Position numbers and translations under genes: made by a program. A stretch of 64,000 bases of DNA from NCBI RefSeq assembly GCF_003434055.1, contig NZ_QVEX01000013.1, forward strand, positions 90,798 through 154,797, in the 5' to 3' direction. The notes below the pieces were generated by a model that had not been told where the DNA came from, did not search any database, and worked only from the letters and a program-made list of their open reading frames with translations. This document shows, one piece after another, positions 55,507-63,930 of this stretch (positions within the stretch are counted from its first letter, which is position 1; each line of letters starts with the position of its first letter). This DNA is from Enterocloster aldenensis. Its GTDB lineage: Bacteria; Bacillota; Clostridia; Lachnospirales; Lachnospiraceae.

Positions 55507-55522
55507 ATGACTCGGATGCCCA

Positions 55523-56110
55523 TTACTGATGGCCCCGGATGACAGGCTGTATCTGCCTGCCTTCCAGGGCTTCTTTTAATGTTTCCTCAATCAGTTCGGT
55601 CCTGGCTATCATGGAACAGGGCTTTTTTTCCGGGTCATCCTGGCCAAAGGGCACGAAATAGATGTTCTTGGTGTTAAACAGTTCCCCGATATTCTTAAAG
55701 TTAATTCCCAGGGCGTCATTGGTGGACACGGAGATGACCAGGGGCTTCCCGTTCCTCAGATGGGCCTTGGCAGCCATGAGCACAGGTGTGTCCGTAATCC
55801 CGCAGGCCAGCTTAGCCAGGGTGTTGCCGGTGCAGGGTGCGATGAGAAGCACATCCAGATATGCCTTGGGGCCAATGGGCTCCGCCTCCTCTACGCGCAG
55901 GATGGGAGGATTTCCGGCTGTGCCGGTAATCCGCCGTATGAAATCCCCGGTATCCCCGAAGCGGGAATCCGTGGTCTGGACATTGCTGGAAAAGATGGGA
56001 TAGAGGATGGCCCCGGTTTCTTTCAGCTTCCGGATTTCCTGTTCCATCTTTGCAAACGTACAAAAGGACCCGGTCATGGCCAGGCCGATATTTTTTCCTT
56101 TTAATTCCAT
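55523..56110 (-). CDS. dpaB: Dipicolinate synthase subunit B
   Basis: About 195 residues from ATG 56110 (AAAGGAG, 6 bases; the in-frame 56140 start is upstream of the site). Flavoprotein (HFCD/Dfp-like) fold with IGLAMTGSFCTFAKM at the N-terminus, APCTGNTLAKLACGITDTPV in the middle and SVSTNDALG. With DpaA it makes dipicolinic acid in the mother cell for loading into the spore. dpaA is just upstream in the operon. Confidence 0.94.
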   Translation of the reverse strand: MELKGKNIGLAMTGSFCTFAKMEQEIRKLKETGAILYPIFSSNVQTTDSRFGDTGDFIRRITGTAGNPPILRVEEAEPIGPKAYLDVLLIAPCTGNTLAKLACGITDTPVLMAAKAHLRNGKPLVISVSTNDALGINFKNIGELFNTKNIYFVPFGQDDPEKKPCSMIARTELIEETLKEALEGRQIQPVIRGHQ

Positions 56111-56146
56111 AAAAAACTCCTTTCTAAAAAGCCGCTCCAATGATTT

Positions 56147-56971
56147 TCAGATGCGGGAACACAGGGCCTCATACAGGATCCGGGCAGAGGACAAGGGTGA
56201 GTATCTGCCGGGCAGGCCGGGGCAGAGCCTGGCCCGGACGCCATGCAGGGCGCAGGCTTCAAAGTCAACCCCGCCAGGAGCCGAGGCAATGTCAATGACA
56301 ACCGCATCCCTGGCCATGCGGGCCCCAAGACCTGCGTCAAAAACCATGGCCGGTATGGTGTTAAAGATAAATGAATAGCCGTGGACATAGGAATCCAGCT
56401 GCGAAAGGGGAACCGTTCCATAGCCGTGGCACCAGGCGCGCGCCAGCTTCTGCGCGTCCCGCCCCGTAAGCGTCACATGGGCGCCCATGCCTGTAAGGGT
56501 ATCTGCCAGCGCCTCGGCACACCGGCCGCATCCGGCTATCAGGCAGGCGCTTTTACGCAGGTTCACGGGGCTTAGGGAAATGGCCTCGGCCACAGCGCCT
56601 TCCGCAGTGGCAACCGCATTTTTACAGGCCACCTCCTCCATTTCCATGAAGTCAAAACAGGGGATGCCATGGGCCGTGCAGTATTCCTTGACTGACAGGG
56701 GGATGCTGCCGCCGAACAATGTGTGCGCAGATGTAAGGCGGCTTAAGAAGAGGTCTATATCCAGATCCTTAAGCTGGTTTTCAGCATGGATGGTCTGTTT
56801 GTCCTTTGAAAATGGCACAGGGCAGAGGATGATATCGGAAGCCTCCATTGCTTCCTTTAGGGAAAAGGAGGGATTTTCATAGTATAAGGATACTTCCTGA
56901 CCAGCCTGTTCTAACAGGCCGGACAGGTAAAGCTGTCTGGGGTCGCCTCCCAGAATGAGAAAGTGATGCAT
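56147..56971 (-). CDS. dpaA: Dipicolinate synthase subunit A
   Basis: The protein has 274 residues. N-terminal domain (HFLILGGDPRQLYLSGLLEQAG) followed by a C-terminal Rossmann NAD(P) domain (SACLIAGCGRCAEALADTLTGMGAHVTL, about 135-160; shortened here to GCGRCAEAL). It oxidises 4-hydroxy-tetrahydrodipicolinate, the DapA product, to dipicolinate with DpaB. Divergent from dapA across a 127-base spacer, so precursor and product enzymes are adjacent. Expected to be expressed in the mother cell. Confidence 0.94.
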   Translation of the reverse strand: MHHFLILGGDPRQLYLSGLLEQAGQEVSLYYENPSFSLKEAMEASDIILCPVPFSKDKQTIHAENQLKDLDIDLFLSRLTSAHTLFGGSIPLSVKEYCTAHGIPCFDFMEMEEVACKNAVATAEGAVAEAISLSPVNLRKSACLIAGCGRCAEALADTLTGMGAHVTLTGRDAQKLARAWCHGYGTVPLSQLDSYVHGYSFIFNTIPAMVFDAGLGARMARDAVVIDIASAPGGVDFEACALHGVRARLCPGLPGRYSPLSSARILYEALCSRI

Positions 56972-57098
56972 AAGGAACTCCTTTCATCTCATTATATTTT
57001 GTTATATGTGAAAAGGAAATAATTGGTGAGTGGTACCAATGGCCGATGTTTGTCATATTTTTGATAGTATAAAGAATGAACCGGGGGACAGAGAGGAA

Positions 57099-58007
57099 AT
57101 GAAACACAGCATATTTGAAGGCAGCGCGGCTGCCATAGTAACGCCCATGGATGATTACGGCAACCTGGATTATGAAGCAATGGGCAGGCTCCTTGACCGG
57201 ATTATGGACGGGGGGACGGATGCGGTTGTTGTTAATGGGACCACCGGGGAGTCCGCAACCCTGGATGACAGGGAAAAGCTGTCTGTCATGGAATATGTGA
57301 TCCGCCATGTGGACGGCAGGATTCCGGTGATTGCCGGTACGGGGAGCAACTGCACCGAGCATGCGGTAAAGCTTTCCAGGGAGGCGGAGAAACTGGGGGC
57401 GGATGGGCTTTTGCAGGTAACGCCCTACTATAACAAGGCATCCCAGGAGGGGCTGGTGCGGCATTTCACGGAAGTGGGAGACCATGTGGGGATTCCCATC
57501 CTTTTGTATAATGTGCCAAGCCGTACCGGTGTGGATATCCGGCCGGAGACATACCGGATTCTTTCCGAGCACCCCAACATAAGGGGAACAAAAGAGGCCG
57601 GAGGCAATATGGCGGCCCTGGCCAGGACGGCCGCGCTCTGCGGGGACGGATTCGATATCTATTCGGGCAATGACGACCAGACCCTGCCCATCATGGCCCT
57701 GGGAGGAAAGGGCGTGATATCCGTGCTGGCCAATATCATGCCCAGACAGACCCACGATATGTGCCGCCTGTTCCTGGACGGAAAGATTAAGGAGAGCAGG
57801 AAAATGCAGCTGAAGCTTCTGGACATCATGGATGCGCTGTTCTGGGACGTGAATCCCATTCCTGTCAAGGCGGCCCTGTCCATCATGGGGGTGTGCACGG
57901 ACAGCTGCCGCCTGCCGCTGACGCCCATGGGGCGGGAACAGAAGAAGCGGCTGGCGGCAGTGATGCAGCGGTATGGATTAACCGGTACGGATTCAGCCTC
58001 ATATTGA
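57099..58007 (+). CDS. dapA: 4-hydroxy-tetrahydrodipicolinate synthase
   Basis: About 302 residues from ATG 57099 (AGAGAGG just upstream; the 57030 in-frame start is in the divergent promoter region). TIM-barrel aldolase of pyruvate and aspartate semialdehyde; seen NGTTGESATL (pyruvate site), LLYNVPSRTG with the catalytic Tyr, and GTKEAGGN with the Schiff-base Lys. Product feeds lysine and, here, dipicolinate via the divergent dpaAB. No feedback site is decidable by eye. Confidence 0.95.
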   Translation: MKHSIFEGSAAAIVTPMDDYGNLDYEAMGRLLDRIMDGGTDAVVVNGTTGESATLDDREKLSVMEYVIRHVDGRIPVIAGTGSNCTEHAVKLSREAEKLGADGLLQVTPYYNKASQEGLVRHFTEVGDHVGIPILLYNVPSRTGVDIRPETYRILSEHPNIRGTKEAGGNMAALARTAALCGDGFDIYSGNDDQTLPIMALGGKGVISVLANIMPRQTHDMCRLFLDGKIKESRKMQLKLLDIMDALFWDVNPIPVKAALSIMGVCTDSCRLPLTPMGREQKKRLAAVMQRYGLTGTDSASY

Positions 58008-58032
58008 CTAAAATGGCATTTTATGGTATATT
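58004..58032 (+). promoter_or_regulatory. Promoter of the yedE leader RNA
   Basis: TTGACT (58004-58009), a 17-base spacer and TATATT (58027-58032) overlap the dapA stop and lie just before the leader RNA. Transcription would begin near 58039. Confidence 0.6.
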
Positions 58033-58038
58033 TAACCT

Positions 58039-58165
58039 CATAAAAGGAATAACAGTTTGGAGCTTTACGCACAAATCCTGAAAAAGCCGGTTTTGACCAC
58101 AGTCCTAAGTTGGTCAGGCCGGTTTTATTTATTGGAAGCGTTATTCTTTTTGAAAAATAACGAAT
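58039..58165 (+). ncRNA. Conserved two-hairpin leader RNA, copy before yedE
   Basis: A 24-base segment (58048-58071, containing CAGTTTGGAGCTTTACGCA) is followed by a stem of AAAGCCGG with CCGGTTT enclosing TGACCA/TGGTCA, then TTTTATTT, and a second hairpin CGTTATT...AATAACG (58139-58162) four bases before GGAGG. The first stem plus T-run resembles an attenuator. The same order, with changed but still paired stems, precedes the modE-like gene at 59527. It matches no riboswitch I know. Confidence 0.65.
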
Positions 58166-58180
58166 GGAGGAAATGAAACA

Positions 58181-59242
58181 ATGGAGAGGAAATGGAACCC
58201 GAAGACAGGTCTGTTATTATGGGGAGGCGTATTGGGGCTGGTGGCTGCCGCGCTGGCTTTTATGGGCAACCCGGGAAACATGGCATTTTGCATTGCATGC
58301 TTCATCAGGGATATTGCAGGTGCATGTAAGCTGCATACGGCTGCGGCGGTCCAATATATGAGACCGGAGATCGCGGGGCTGGCCGCAGGCTCCTTTTTCA
58401 TATCCCTGCTGGGGAAGGAATACCGCTCCACATCCGGTTCATCCCCCATAATCCGGTTCCTTCTCGGCGTGGTGACCATGATTGGCGCACTTGTATTCCT
58501 GGGATGCCCGCTGCGCATGGTGCTCAGGATGGCTGCCGGTGACTGGAACGCGTATGTGGGGCTGGCCGGGTTTGTGCTGGGGGCAGCCACCGGATGCTTT
58601 TTCCTGAAAAAGGGATTCAGCCTGGGACGGGCCTATGATACCAGAAAGGAAAGCGGATACATCCTTCCGGCCATCCTGGCTGTCCTGTTTTTGCTGAGCA
58701 TCCTGACACCCCTGTTTGCAGCAAGCGCCGAAGGCCCGGGCAGCATGCATGCGCCTGTGTTTGCATCCCTGGCAGGGGGACTGATATTCGGAGCCGCGGC
58801 GCAGCGGTCAAGGACCTGCTTTGCCGGAGGAATCAGGGATGTGATTCTTATGAAGAATTTTGATCTGCTGACGGTCATCATCGGCCTGTTTGCCGTGATG
58901 ACGGTCTACAACCTTGCAACAGGAGGATTTAAACCGGGATTTGCAGGACAGCCCGTGGCGCATACAGAGGCGCTGTGGAACATGGCTGGAATGTATGTGG
59001 TGGGTTTTGCCGCCGTGCTGGCAGGGGGATGTCCTTTAAGGCAGCTGATCCTGGCCGGACAGGGTTCGGGGGATGCGGCCGTCAATGTGCTGGGGATGCT
59101 GGCAGGCGCCGCATTCTGCCATAACTTCGGACTGGCTTCCAGCGGTACGGGTACCACGCCTGCCGGAAGGCTCATGTGTGCTGCATGTATTGCGGTGCTG
59201 TTCGTCATTGGTTTTAGCTGTAAACGGAAATCAGATAAATAA
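58181..59242 (+). CDS. yedE: YedE family putative selenium transporter
   Basis: The protein has 353 residues with about 9-10 membrane helices and the two YeeE/YedE pore segments with Cys: FLGCPLRMVLRMAAGDW (about 105) and LAGGCPLRQLILAGQGSGDA (about 285). The family moves thiosulfate or selenium/sulfur species; this branch accompanies selenium metabolism. It is preceded by the leader RNA and followed 18 bases later by a TusA-like gene, as in transport of sulfur to TusA. Specificity for Se is from context. Confidence 0.9.
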   Translation: MERKWNPKTGLLLWGGVLGLVAAALAFMGNPGNMAFCIACFIRDIAGACKLHTAAAVQYMRPEIAGLAAGSFFISLLGKEYRSTSGSSPIIRFLLGVVTMIGALVFLGCPLRMVLRMAAGDWNAYVGLAGFVLGAATGCFFLKKGFSLGRAYDTRKESGYILPAILAVLFLLSILTPLFAASAEGPGSMHAPVFASLAGGLIFGAAAQRSRTCFAGGIRDVILMKNFDLLTVIIGLFAVMTVYNLATGGFKPGFAGQPVAHTEALWNMAGMYVVGFAAVLAGGCPLRQLILAGQGSGDAAVNVLGMLAGAAFCHNFGLASSGTGTTPAGRLMCAACIAVLFVIGFSCKRKSDK

Positions 59243-59260
59243 AAGCGAGGAGGAGATGGA

Positions 59261-59470
59261 ATGAAGGAGATTGATGTAAGGGGGCTGTCATGCCCGGAGC
59301 CGGTGCTGATCGTGATGGATGAGATGGATGCGGATCCGGGGCAGGACCTGGCCGTGCTGGCCGATGCAGCCCATACAAGGGATAATATCGTGAAGCTGGC
59401 AGGGGAATATAAACGGGACTGCAGGGTTGGGATGAGAGGCATGGATTTTGAAATCATCATACAGGGCTGA
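59261..59470 (+). CDS. TusA/YeeD-like sulfurtransferase (partner of YedE)
   Basis: The protein has 69 residues. The CPEP motif (C11) in DVRGLSCPEPVL is the persulfide/perselenide-carrying Cys of TusA proteins. GGAGG is 7-10 bases before the ATG, and it follows yedE by 18 bases. It would accept sulfur or selenium imported by YedE and pass it to SelD/YedF enzymes. Confidence 0.9.
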   Translation: MKEIDVRGLSCPEPVLIVMDEMDADPGQDLAVLADAAHTRDNIVKLAGEYKRDCRVGMRGMDFEIIIQG

Positions 59471-59526
59471 TACAGTGCCGGTCTGGAAAAACTATTTGCA
59501 TATCCAGGGGAATCTGCTATAATAAA

Positions 59527-59655
59527 AGCAGCGGAAGAATAGCAGTTTGGAGCTTTATGCAGGTAATAGTAAAAGCCAGCAACAGCCATTGTGTTTGGGA
59601 TGGCCGGAGTGGCTTTTTTATTTGGGGACGTTATTCTTATAAAAACATAACCAAG
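59527..59655 (+). ncRNA. Conserved two-hairpin leader RNA, copy before modE-like gene
   Basis: The 24-base segment (59538-59561) matches the yedE leader at 22 of 24 positions. A stem AAAAGCCA/TGGCTTTT encloses GCCAT/ATGGC, followed by TTTTATTTGGGGA and a hairpin GTTAT...ATAAC (59630-59651), then GAGAGGGG. A promoter (TTGCAT, 16 bases, TATAAT at ~59517-59522) lies upstream. Base changes relative to the yedE copy keep the stems paired. Confidence 0.65.
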
Positions 59656-59670
59656 AGAGGGGCCACTAAG

Positions 59671-60048
59671 ATGAATCAGAACCAGCTTCATTACGGCATA
59701 TCACTGAAATTGTATTTTGACAATAAGGCATTTGGTCCGGGAATGTCAGCTTTGCTGCGGGGGATTGAGGAAACCGGCTCCCTCCAGGGCGCTGCCCAGT
59801 CCATGAACATGGCGTACAGCAAGGCCTGGAAGATGCTAAAGGAGTCGGAGAAAGCCTGGGGCTTCATGCTGACCGATCGGGAGACAGGAGGAAGGGACGG
59901 GGGAGGTTCCACCCTTACGCCCCAGGCGGTCCGCCTGCTGGAGGCTTACGATGTTTTCATGAAGGAGAGCAGGCAGGAACTGGACCGGCTGTTTGAAAAG
60001 CATTTTTCACGGGAATGGGTGGAGGAATTAAAAAAATCATCGAACTGA
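59671..60048 (+). CDS. ModE-like (LysR-type HTH) regulator
   Basis: About 125 residues from ATG 59671 (GAGAGGGG, 8 bases). Winged HTH with [33 protein letters not shown] (about 27-60), the ModE-type DNA-binding domain, and no C-terminal molybdate-binding domain. It likely regulates molybdenum or selenium hydroxylase genes. It is separated from the TusA-like gene by the leader RNA and is followed by selD at 14 bases. Confidence 0.8.
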   Translation: MNQNQLHYGISLKLYFDNKAFGPGMSALLRGIEETGSLQGAAQSMNMAYSKAWKMLKESEKAWGFMLTDRETGGRDGGGSTLTPQAVRLLEAYDVFMKESRQELDRLFEKHFSREWVEELKKSSN

Positions 60049-60062
60049 CAGGAGGAAGGAAC

Positions 60063-61088
60063 GTGGGACAGGAAGAGATTGTATTTTGTAAAGGTGGAGG
60101 GTGCACGGCCAAACTGGGGCCGGGAGCGCTTGCAAAGGTGCTGGAGAAGCTGCCCAGGACAAAGGACCCCAATCTGATGATTGGATATGAAGGCTCAGAT
60201 GATGCGGCTGTCTACAGGCTGACCGATGACCTGGCCATGGTGCAGACCCTGGATTTCTTTCCTCCCATGGTGGAGGACCCTTATATCTTTGGGCAGATAG
60301 CCGCAGCCAATGCGCTCAGTGATATCTACGCCATGGGCGGCGATGTGAAGACAGCCCTTAATATTGTCTGTTTCCCGGAAGCCATGGATTTGAATATCCT
60401 TGGCCAGATCCTTCTTGGCGGAAGCGAGAAGGTAAGGGAAGCAGGAGGCGTGCTGGCCGGAGGACATTCCATTGCTGATTCAGATGTGAAATATGGGCTT
60501 TCGGTAACCGGGACCATACATCCGGACAAGGTATTTGCCAACAGCGGATGCAGGGAAGGAGACCTTTTGATCCTTACCAAGCCCCTGGGCGTGGGAATCG
60601 TATGTACGGCTTCCCGGGTAGGAGAGGCATCGGATGCAGCCATGGACCTGGCGGTCCGGTCCATGACTACCCTTAACAAGTATGCTTCTGAAATCGTGCG
60701 AAGGTACAGGGTGCACGGATGTACGGACGTGACCGGTTTTGGTTTCCTGGGGCATCTGTGTGAGATGCTGGGGAACAGCTATTCGGCCCTGGTCTACAGG
60801 GACAGGATTCCCTTCATAGCGGAGTGCGGGGACTATGTGGAGGAGTTTTACCTGACCGCCGCCGCCCAGCGCAACCGGAATCATGTGGGTGATAAGGTGG
60901 AATTTGCAGGCTGCGGTTTTGCCCTGGAGGAAATCCTCTTCGACCCCCAGACCTCGGGAGGGCTGCTGGTATCCATGGACAGGGAGGATGCGGCCCCGGC
61001 CCTGGAGGAAATCCAAAAGCTGGGCCTGCCCTGCGCCATTGTTGGGGAAATACGGGCAAGGGAAGAAAAAACAGTGACGGTTAAATAA
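60063..61088 (+). CDS. selD: Selenide, water dikinase (selenophosphate synthetase)
   Basis: About 341 residues from GTG 60063, 7 bases after AGGAGG. It makes selenophosphate from selenide and ATP. The catalytic Cys lies in [13 protein letters not shown] (aligning with Cys17 of E. coli SelD; it is Cys, not Sec). Also seen: [25 protein letters not shown] and [18 protein letters not shown]. No selA/selB/tRNA-Sec is in the window, so here SelD likely serves the labile Se cofactor of Mo hydroxylases. Confidence 0.95.
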   Translation: MGQEEIVFCKGGGCTAKLGPGALAKVLEKLPRTKDPNLMIGYEGSDDAAVYRLTDDLAMVQTLDFFPPMVEDPYIFGQIAAANALSDIYAMGGDVKTALNIVCFPEAMDLNILGQILLGGSEKVREAGGVLAGGHSIADSDVKYGLSVTGTIHPDKVFANSGCREGDLLILTKPLGVGIVCTASRVGEASDAAMDLAVRSMTTLNKYASEIVRRYRVHGCTDVTGFGFLGHLCEMLGNSYSALVYRDRIPFIAECGDYVEEFYLTAAAQRNRNHVGDKVEFAGCGFALEEILFDPQTSGGLLVSMDREDAAPALEEIQKLGLPCAIVGEIRAREEKTVTVK

Positions 61089-61120
61089 AAGGGCACACAG
61101 AAGAAAGGATAAGGGAAAAG

Positions 61121-61840
61121 ATGAGATTAGATGAACGCGGAAAACAGTGTCCGCTTCCTGTTATCGATACAAAGAAGGCGCTGGGGCGCTGCAATGCAGG
61201 GGAGATAGTGGAAGTGACGGTTGATAATGAGATAGCGGTCCAGAACCTGCGCAAGATGGCAGACCATAAGGGGCTTAAGTCCTCCTTTGAGAAAACCGGC
61301 GACAGGGAATTCCAGGTAAGGATAACGGCAGGAAATGCGGAGCCGGGCAGATCCGTGAACGGTCAGGCTGCTGAGGGCGGTCAGGCTGGAGTGGGCGGTC
61401 AGGCTGCTGAGGGCGGTCAGGCTGGCGTGGGCGGCATGGCTGCTGAGGGCAATGAGGCTGCCGGGGCTGCCCAGGACACCGCCTGCCAGCCTGACTGTCG
61501 CAGGAAAGGCATGGTGGTGGTCCTGTCCTCCAATTTGATGGGACAGGGGGACGAAATCCTAGGGAAGCTTCTCATGAAGGGATTTGTATATGCCCTGACA
61601 GAGCAGGACAGCCTGCCGGAAACCATACTTTTATATAACAGCGGCGCATACCTGTCCTGTGAAGGCTCGGACAATGTGGAGGATTTAAGGAATCTGGAGG
61701 CCCAGGGCGTGGAAATACTTACCTGCGGGACCTGTTTAAACCACTATGGGTTGGGAGATAAGCTGAAGGTGGGCAGTGTCACAAATATGTATGAGATTGC
61801 GGAACGCATGACAGGAGCCAGGCTTCTGGTGCGTCCATAG
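61121..61840 (+). CDS. yedF: Sulfurtransferase-like selenium metabolism protein YedF
   Basis: The protein has 239 residues. N-terminal TusA domain with CPLP (C10), a Gly/Ala/Gln linker of repeated GGQAAEGGQAGVG units (about 88-110), and a C-terminal DsrE-like domain (MVVVLSSNLMGQGDEILGKLLMKGF; LTCGTCLNHYG near residue 205). YedF accompanies SelD in Se-dependent Mo hydroxylase loci. It starts 32 bases after selD. The linker repeat is a recent DNA duplication. Confidence 0.93.
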   Translation: MRLDERGKQCPLPVIDTKKALGRCNAGEIVEVTVDNEIAVQNLRKMADHKGLKSSFEKTGDREFQVRITAGNAEPGRSVNGQAAEGGQAGVGGQAAEGGQAGVGGMAAEGNEAAGAAQDTACQPDCRRKGMVVVLSSNLMGQGDEILGKLLMKGFVYALTEQDSLPETILLYNSGAYLSCEGSDNVEDLRNLEAQGVEILTCGTCLNHYGLGDKLKVGSVTNMYEIAERMTGARLLVRP

Positions 61841-61851
61841 GAGTCAGACGC

Positions 61852-61876
61852 CGCCGCAGGCCCTTTCCTGCGGCGC
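61852..61876 (+). terminator. Hairpin between yedF and yqeB
   Basis: CGCCGCAGG (61852-61860) / CCTGCGGCG (61867-61875) with a short loop, followed by CGTTT. Likely a partial terminator or 3'-end stabiliser. Confidence 0.5.
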
Positions 61877-61901
61877 GTTTCAGGGAAGGAAATGAATTGC
61901 T

Positions 61902-62732
61902 ATGATGACAGACAGAACAAAACAACTGATAATCGTAAGGGGCGGAGGGGATATTGCAACGGGAACCATCCACAGGCTCCACCGCTGCGGTTATCCGGTA
62001 CTTATATTGGAGACAGGTTTCCCATCCGCTATCCGCAGGTGCGTATCATTTTCGGAAGCAGTGTATGACGGCTCGTCCGAGGTGGAGGGCGTTACCTGCG
62101 TCAAGGTTTCCAGCTATGAGGAAGCCTGTTCCATAATGGGACAGGGGGCCGTACCGGTGATGATTGATGAGGAGTGCCAGGTCCTGCAGAAGGTAAGGCC
62201 TTGGGCCGTGGTGGATGCCATACTGGCCAAGCGGAATCTGGGGACCAGCCGGGACATGGCGGATAAGACCATTGGACTGGGGCCTGGTTTTACTGCGGGG
62301 CAGGATGTGGACCTTGTGATAGAAACCATGAGAGGGCATAACCTGGGCCGGATTATCGGCAATGGCAGCGCCGAACCCAACACCGGTATACCGGGGATTG
62401 TGGGCGGCTTTGGGGAGCAGCGGGTCATCCGTTCACCGGCCAAAGGCATTTTCTTTGGAAAGGCAATGATTGGCGATATGGTGGAAAAAGGACAGCCCAT
62501 CGGGACGGTTGTGACCGGACAGGGAGAGGTGGCGGTTGAGGCCTCCCTGACAGGTCTTTTAAGGGGAATCATAAAAGATGGTTTTCCCGTGGTCAAGGGA
62601 TTCAAGACAGCGGATATCGACCCGAGGAAGAGCGAGTATGAGAACTGCTTTACCATTTCAGACAAAGCCAGATGCATCGCCGGTTCCGTGGTGGAAGGGC
62701 TGATGATGCTGGAGATGAAGCAGGGGCATTAG
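61902..62732 (+). CDS. yqeB: Selenium-dependent molybdenum cofactor biosynthesis protein YqeB
   Basis: The protein has 276 residues. EF2563-type protein: LIIVRGGGDIATGTIHRLHRCGYPVLILE (Rossmann-like) at the N-terminus and GIPGIVGGFGEQRVIRSPAKGIF in the middle. The family matures the Se-Mo cofactor of Mo hydroxylases, a partner for the xanthine dehydrogenase at 48848. It uses ATG 61902 (an adjacent ATG 61905 is possible). Confidence 0.9.
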   Translation: MMTDRTKQLIIVRGGGDIATGTIHRLHRCGYPVLILETGFPSAIRRCVSFSEAVYDGSSEVEGVTCVKVSSYEEACSIMGQGAVPVMIDEECQVLQKVRPWAVVDAILAKRNLGTSRDMADKTIGLGPGFTAGQDVDLVIETMRGHNLGRIIGNGSAEPNTGIPGIVGGFGEQRVIRSPAKGIFFGKAMIGDMVEKGQPIGTVVTGQGEVAVEASLTGLLRGIIKDGFPVVKGFKTADIDPRKSEYENCFTISDKARCIAGSVVEGLMMLEMKQGH

Positions 62733-62760
62733 ACAATGATGGAAATGACGGGAGCTTACA

Positions 62761-63930
62761 ATGATTTATTTGGACAATGCGGCCACATCTTTTTACAGGC
62801 CTGAGACAGTGGCCCGGGCAGTGGCAGAGGCCATCAACACCATGGGCAACTGTTCCAGGGGCACCTATGAGACGGCCCTGACCAGCGCCAGGACCGTGTA
62901 TGAGACAAGGGACCTGCTGTCAGGACTGTTCCATGGGGATGGACCGGAGCAGGTTGCATTTACGGCTAATTCCACGGAGAGCCTGAATATTGCCATTAAA
63001 GGCGTGCTGGCCCCCGGGGACCGGGTGGTGACCACGGCGCTGGAACATAACAGCGTGCTGCGCCCTCTTTATGAGATGGAGCGCCAGGGCGTGGATCTGG
63101 TGGTGGTTGGGTGTACCGGGGAAATGGACCCTAATGGGGGAAATGAAAAGGAAAGGCATAAGGGTGCGTTGGATTACAATGCCCTGAAGGCAGCCATTAC
63201 CCCGGGAACCAAAGCCGTGGTGTGCACCCATGCTTCCAACCTTACCGGCAATCTGGTGGATATCAGGAGGGTTGGGGGCTGGTGCCGGGAGGCAGGCGCC
63301 CTGTTCCTGGTGGACGCGTCCCAGACAGCGGGCGTGTTTTCCATTGATATGGATCGGGATTATATAGACATCCTGTGTTTTACAGGGCATAAGGGACTGA
63401 TGGGGCCCCAGGGAACCGGGGGGATATGCGTCAGGAAGGGGATTCAGGTGCGCCCGCTGCTGTCGGGAGGAAGCGGCATCATGACCTATTCTAAGACCCA
63501 TCCAGCAGCCATGCCCACTGCATTGGAGGCCGGCACCCTCAATGCCCACGGACTGGCCGGGCTCAGGGCGGCCCTGCTTTATATCAGGGAGCAGGGCCCC
63601 GGCGCCATAAGGGATAAGGAACTGGCATTGATGCGCCGTTTTCATGAGCAGGCAGCCGCCATTCCCGGGGTATGTATATATGGGGATTTTGACCAGGAGG
63701 AGAGGGCTGCCATCGTGGCCCTGAACCTGGGGGATGAAGACTCGGGGGAGGTCAGTGATTACCTGGCCCAGGAGCATGGGATCTATACCCGCTCAGGCGG
63801 GCACTGCGCGCCTCTGATGCATGAAGCCCTGGGAACCAGGGAACAGGGGGCTGTAAGGTTCAGCTTTTCCCATTTTAACACGGTTCAGGAAGTGGACTTG
63901 GCCGCCGCTGCCCTCAGGGCTTACGGATGA
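62761..63930 (+). CDS. Class V aminotransferase, cysteine desulfurase / selenocysteine lyase-like
   Basis: The protein has 389 residues. PLP Lys K211 in FTGHKGLMGPQGTGG; the N-terminus is MIYLDNAATSFYRPE and the acceptor Cys about residue 349 in SGGHCAPLMHEALG, as in CsdB/NifS. It would mobilise S or Se from (seleno)cysteine for SelD. The gene closes the selenium cluster, 28 bases after yqeB. Substrate preference is not decidable from sequence. Confidence 0.85.
   Translation: MIYLDNAATSFYRPETVARAVAEAINTMGNCSRGTYETALTSARTVYETRDLLSGLFHGDGPEQVAFTANSTESLNIAIKGVLAPGDRVVTTALEHNSVLRPLYEMERQGVDLVVVGCTGEMDPNGGNEKERHKGALDYNALKAAITPGTKAVVCTHASNLTGNLVDIRRVGGWCREAGALFLVDASQTAGVFSIDMDRDYIDILCFTGHKGLMGPQGTGGICVRKGIQVRPLLSGGSGIMTYSKTHPAAMPTALEAGTLNAHGLAGLRAALLYIREQGPGAIRDKELALMRRFHEQAAAIPGVCIYGDFDQEERAAIVALNLGDEDSGEVSDYLAQEHGIYTRSGGHCAPLMHEALGTREQGAVRFSFSHFNTVQEVDLAAAALRAYG

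Noticed and set aside
60063..60110. Selenocysteine in SelD
   Set aside because: The catalytic position reads Cys (TGC), and no in-frame TGA is present.
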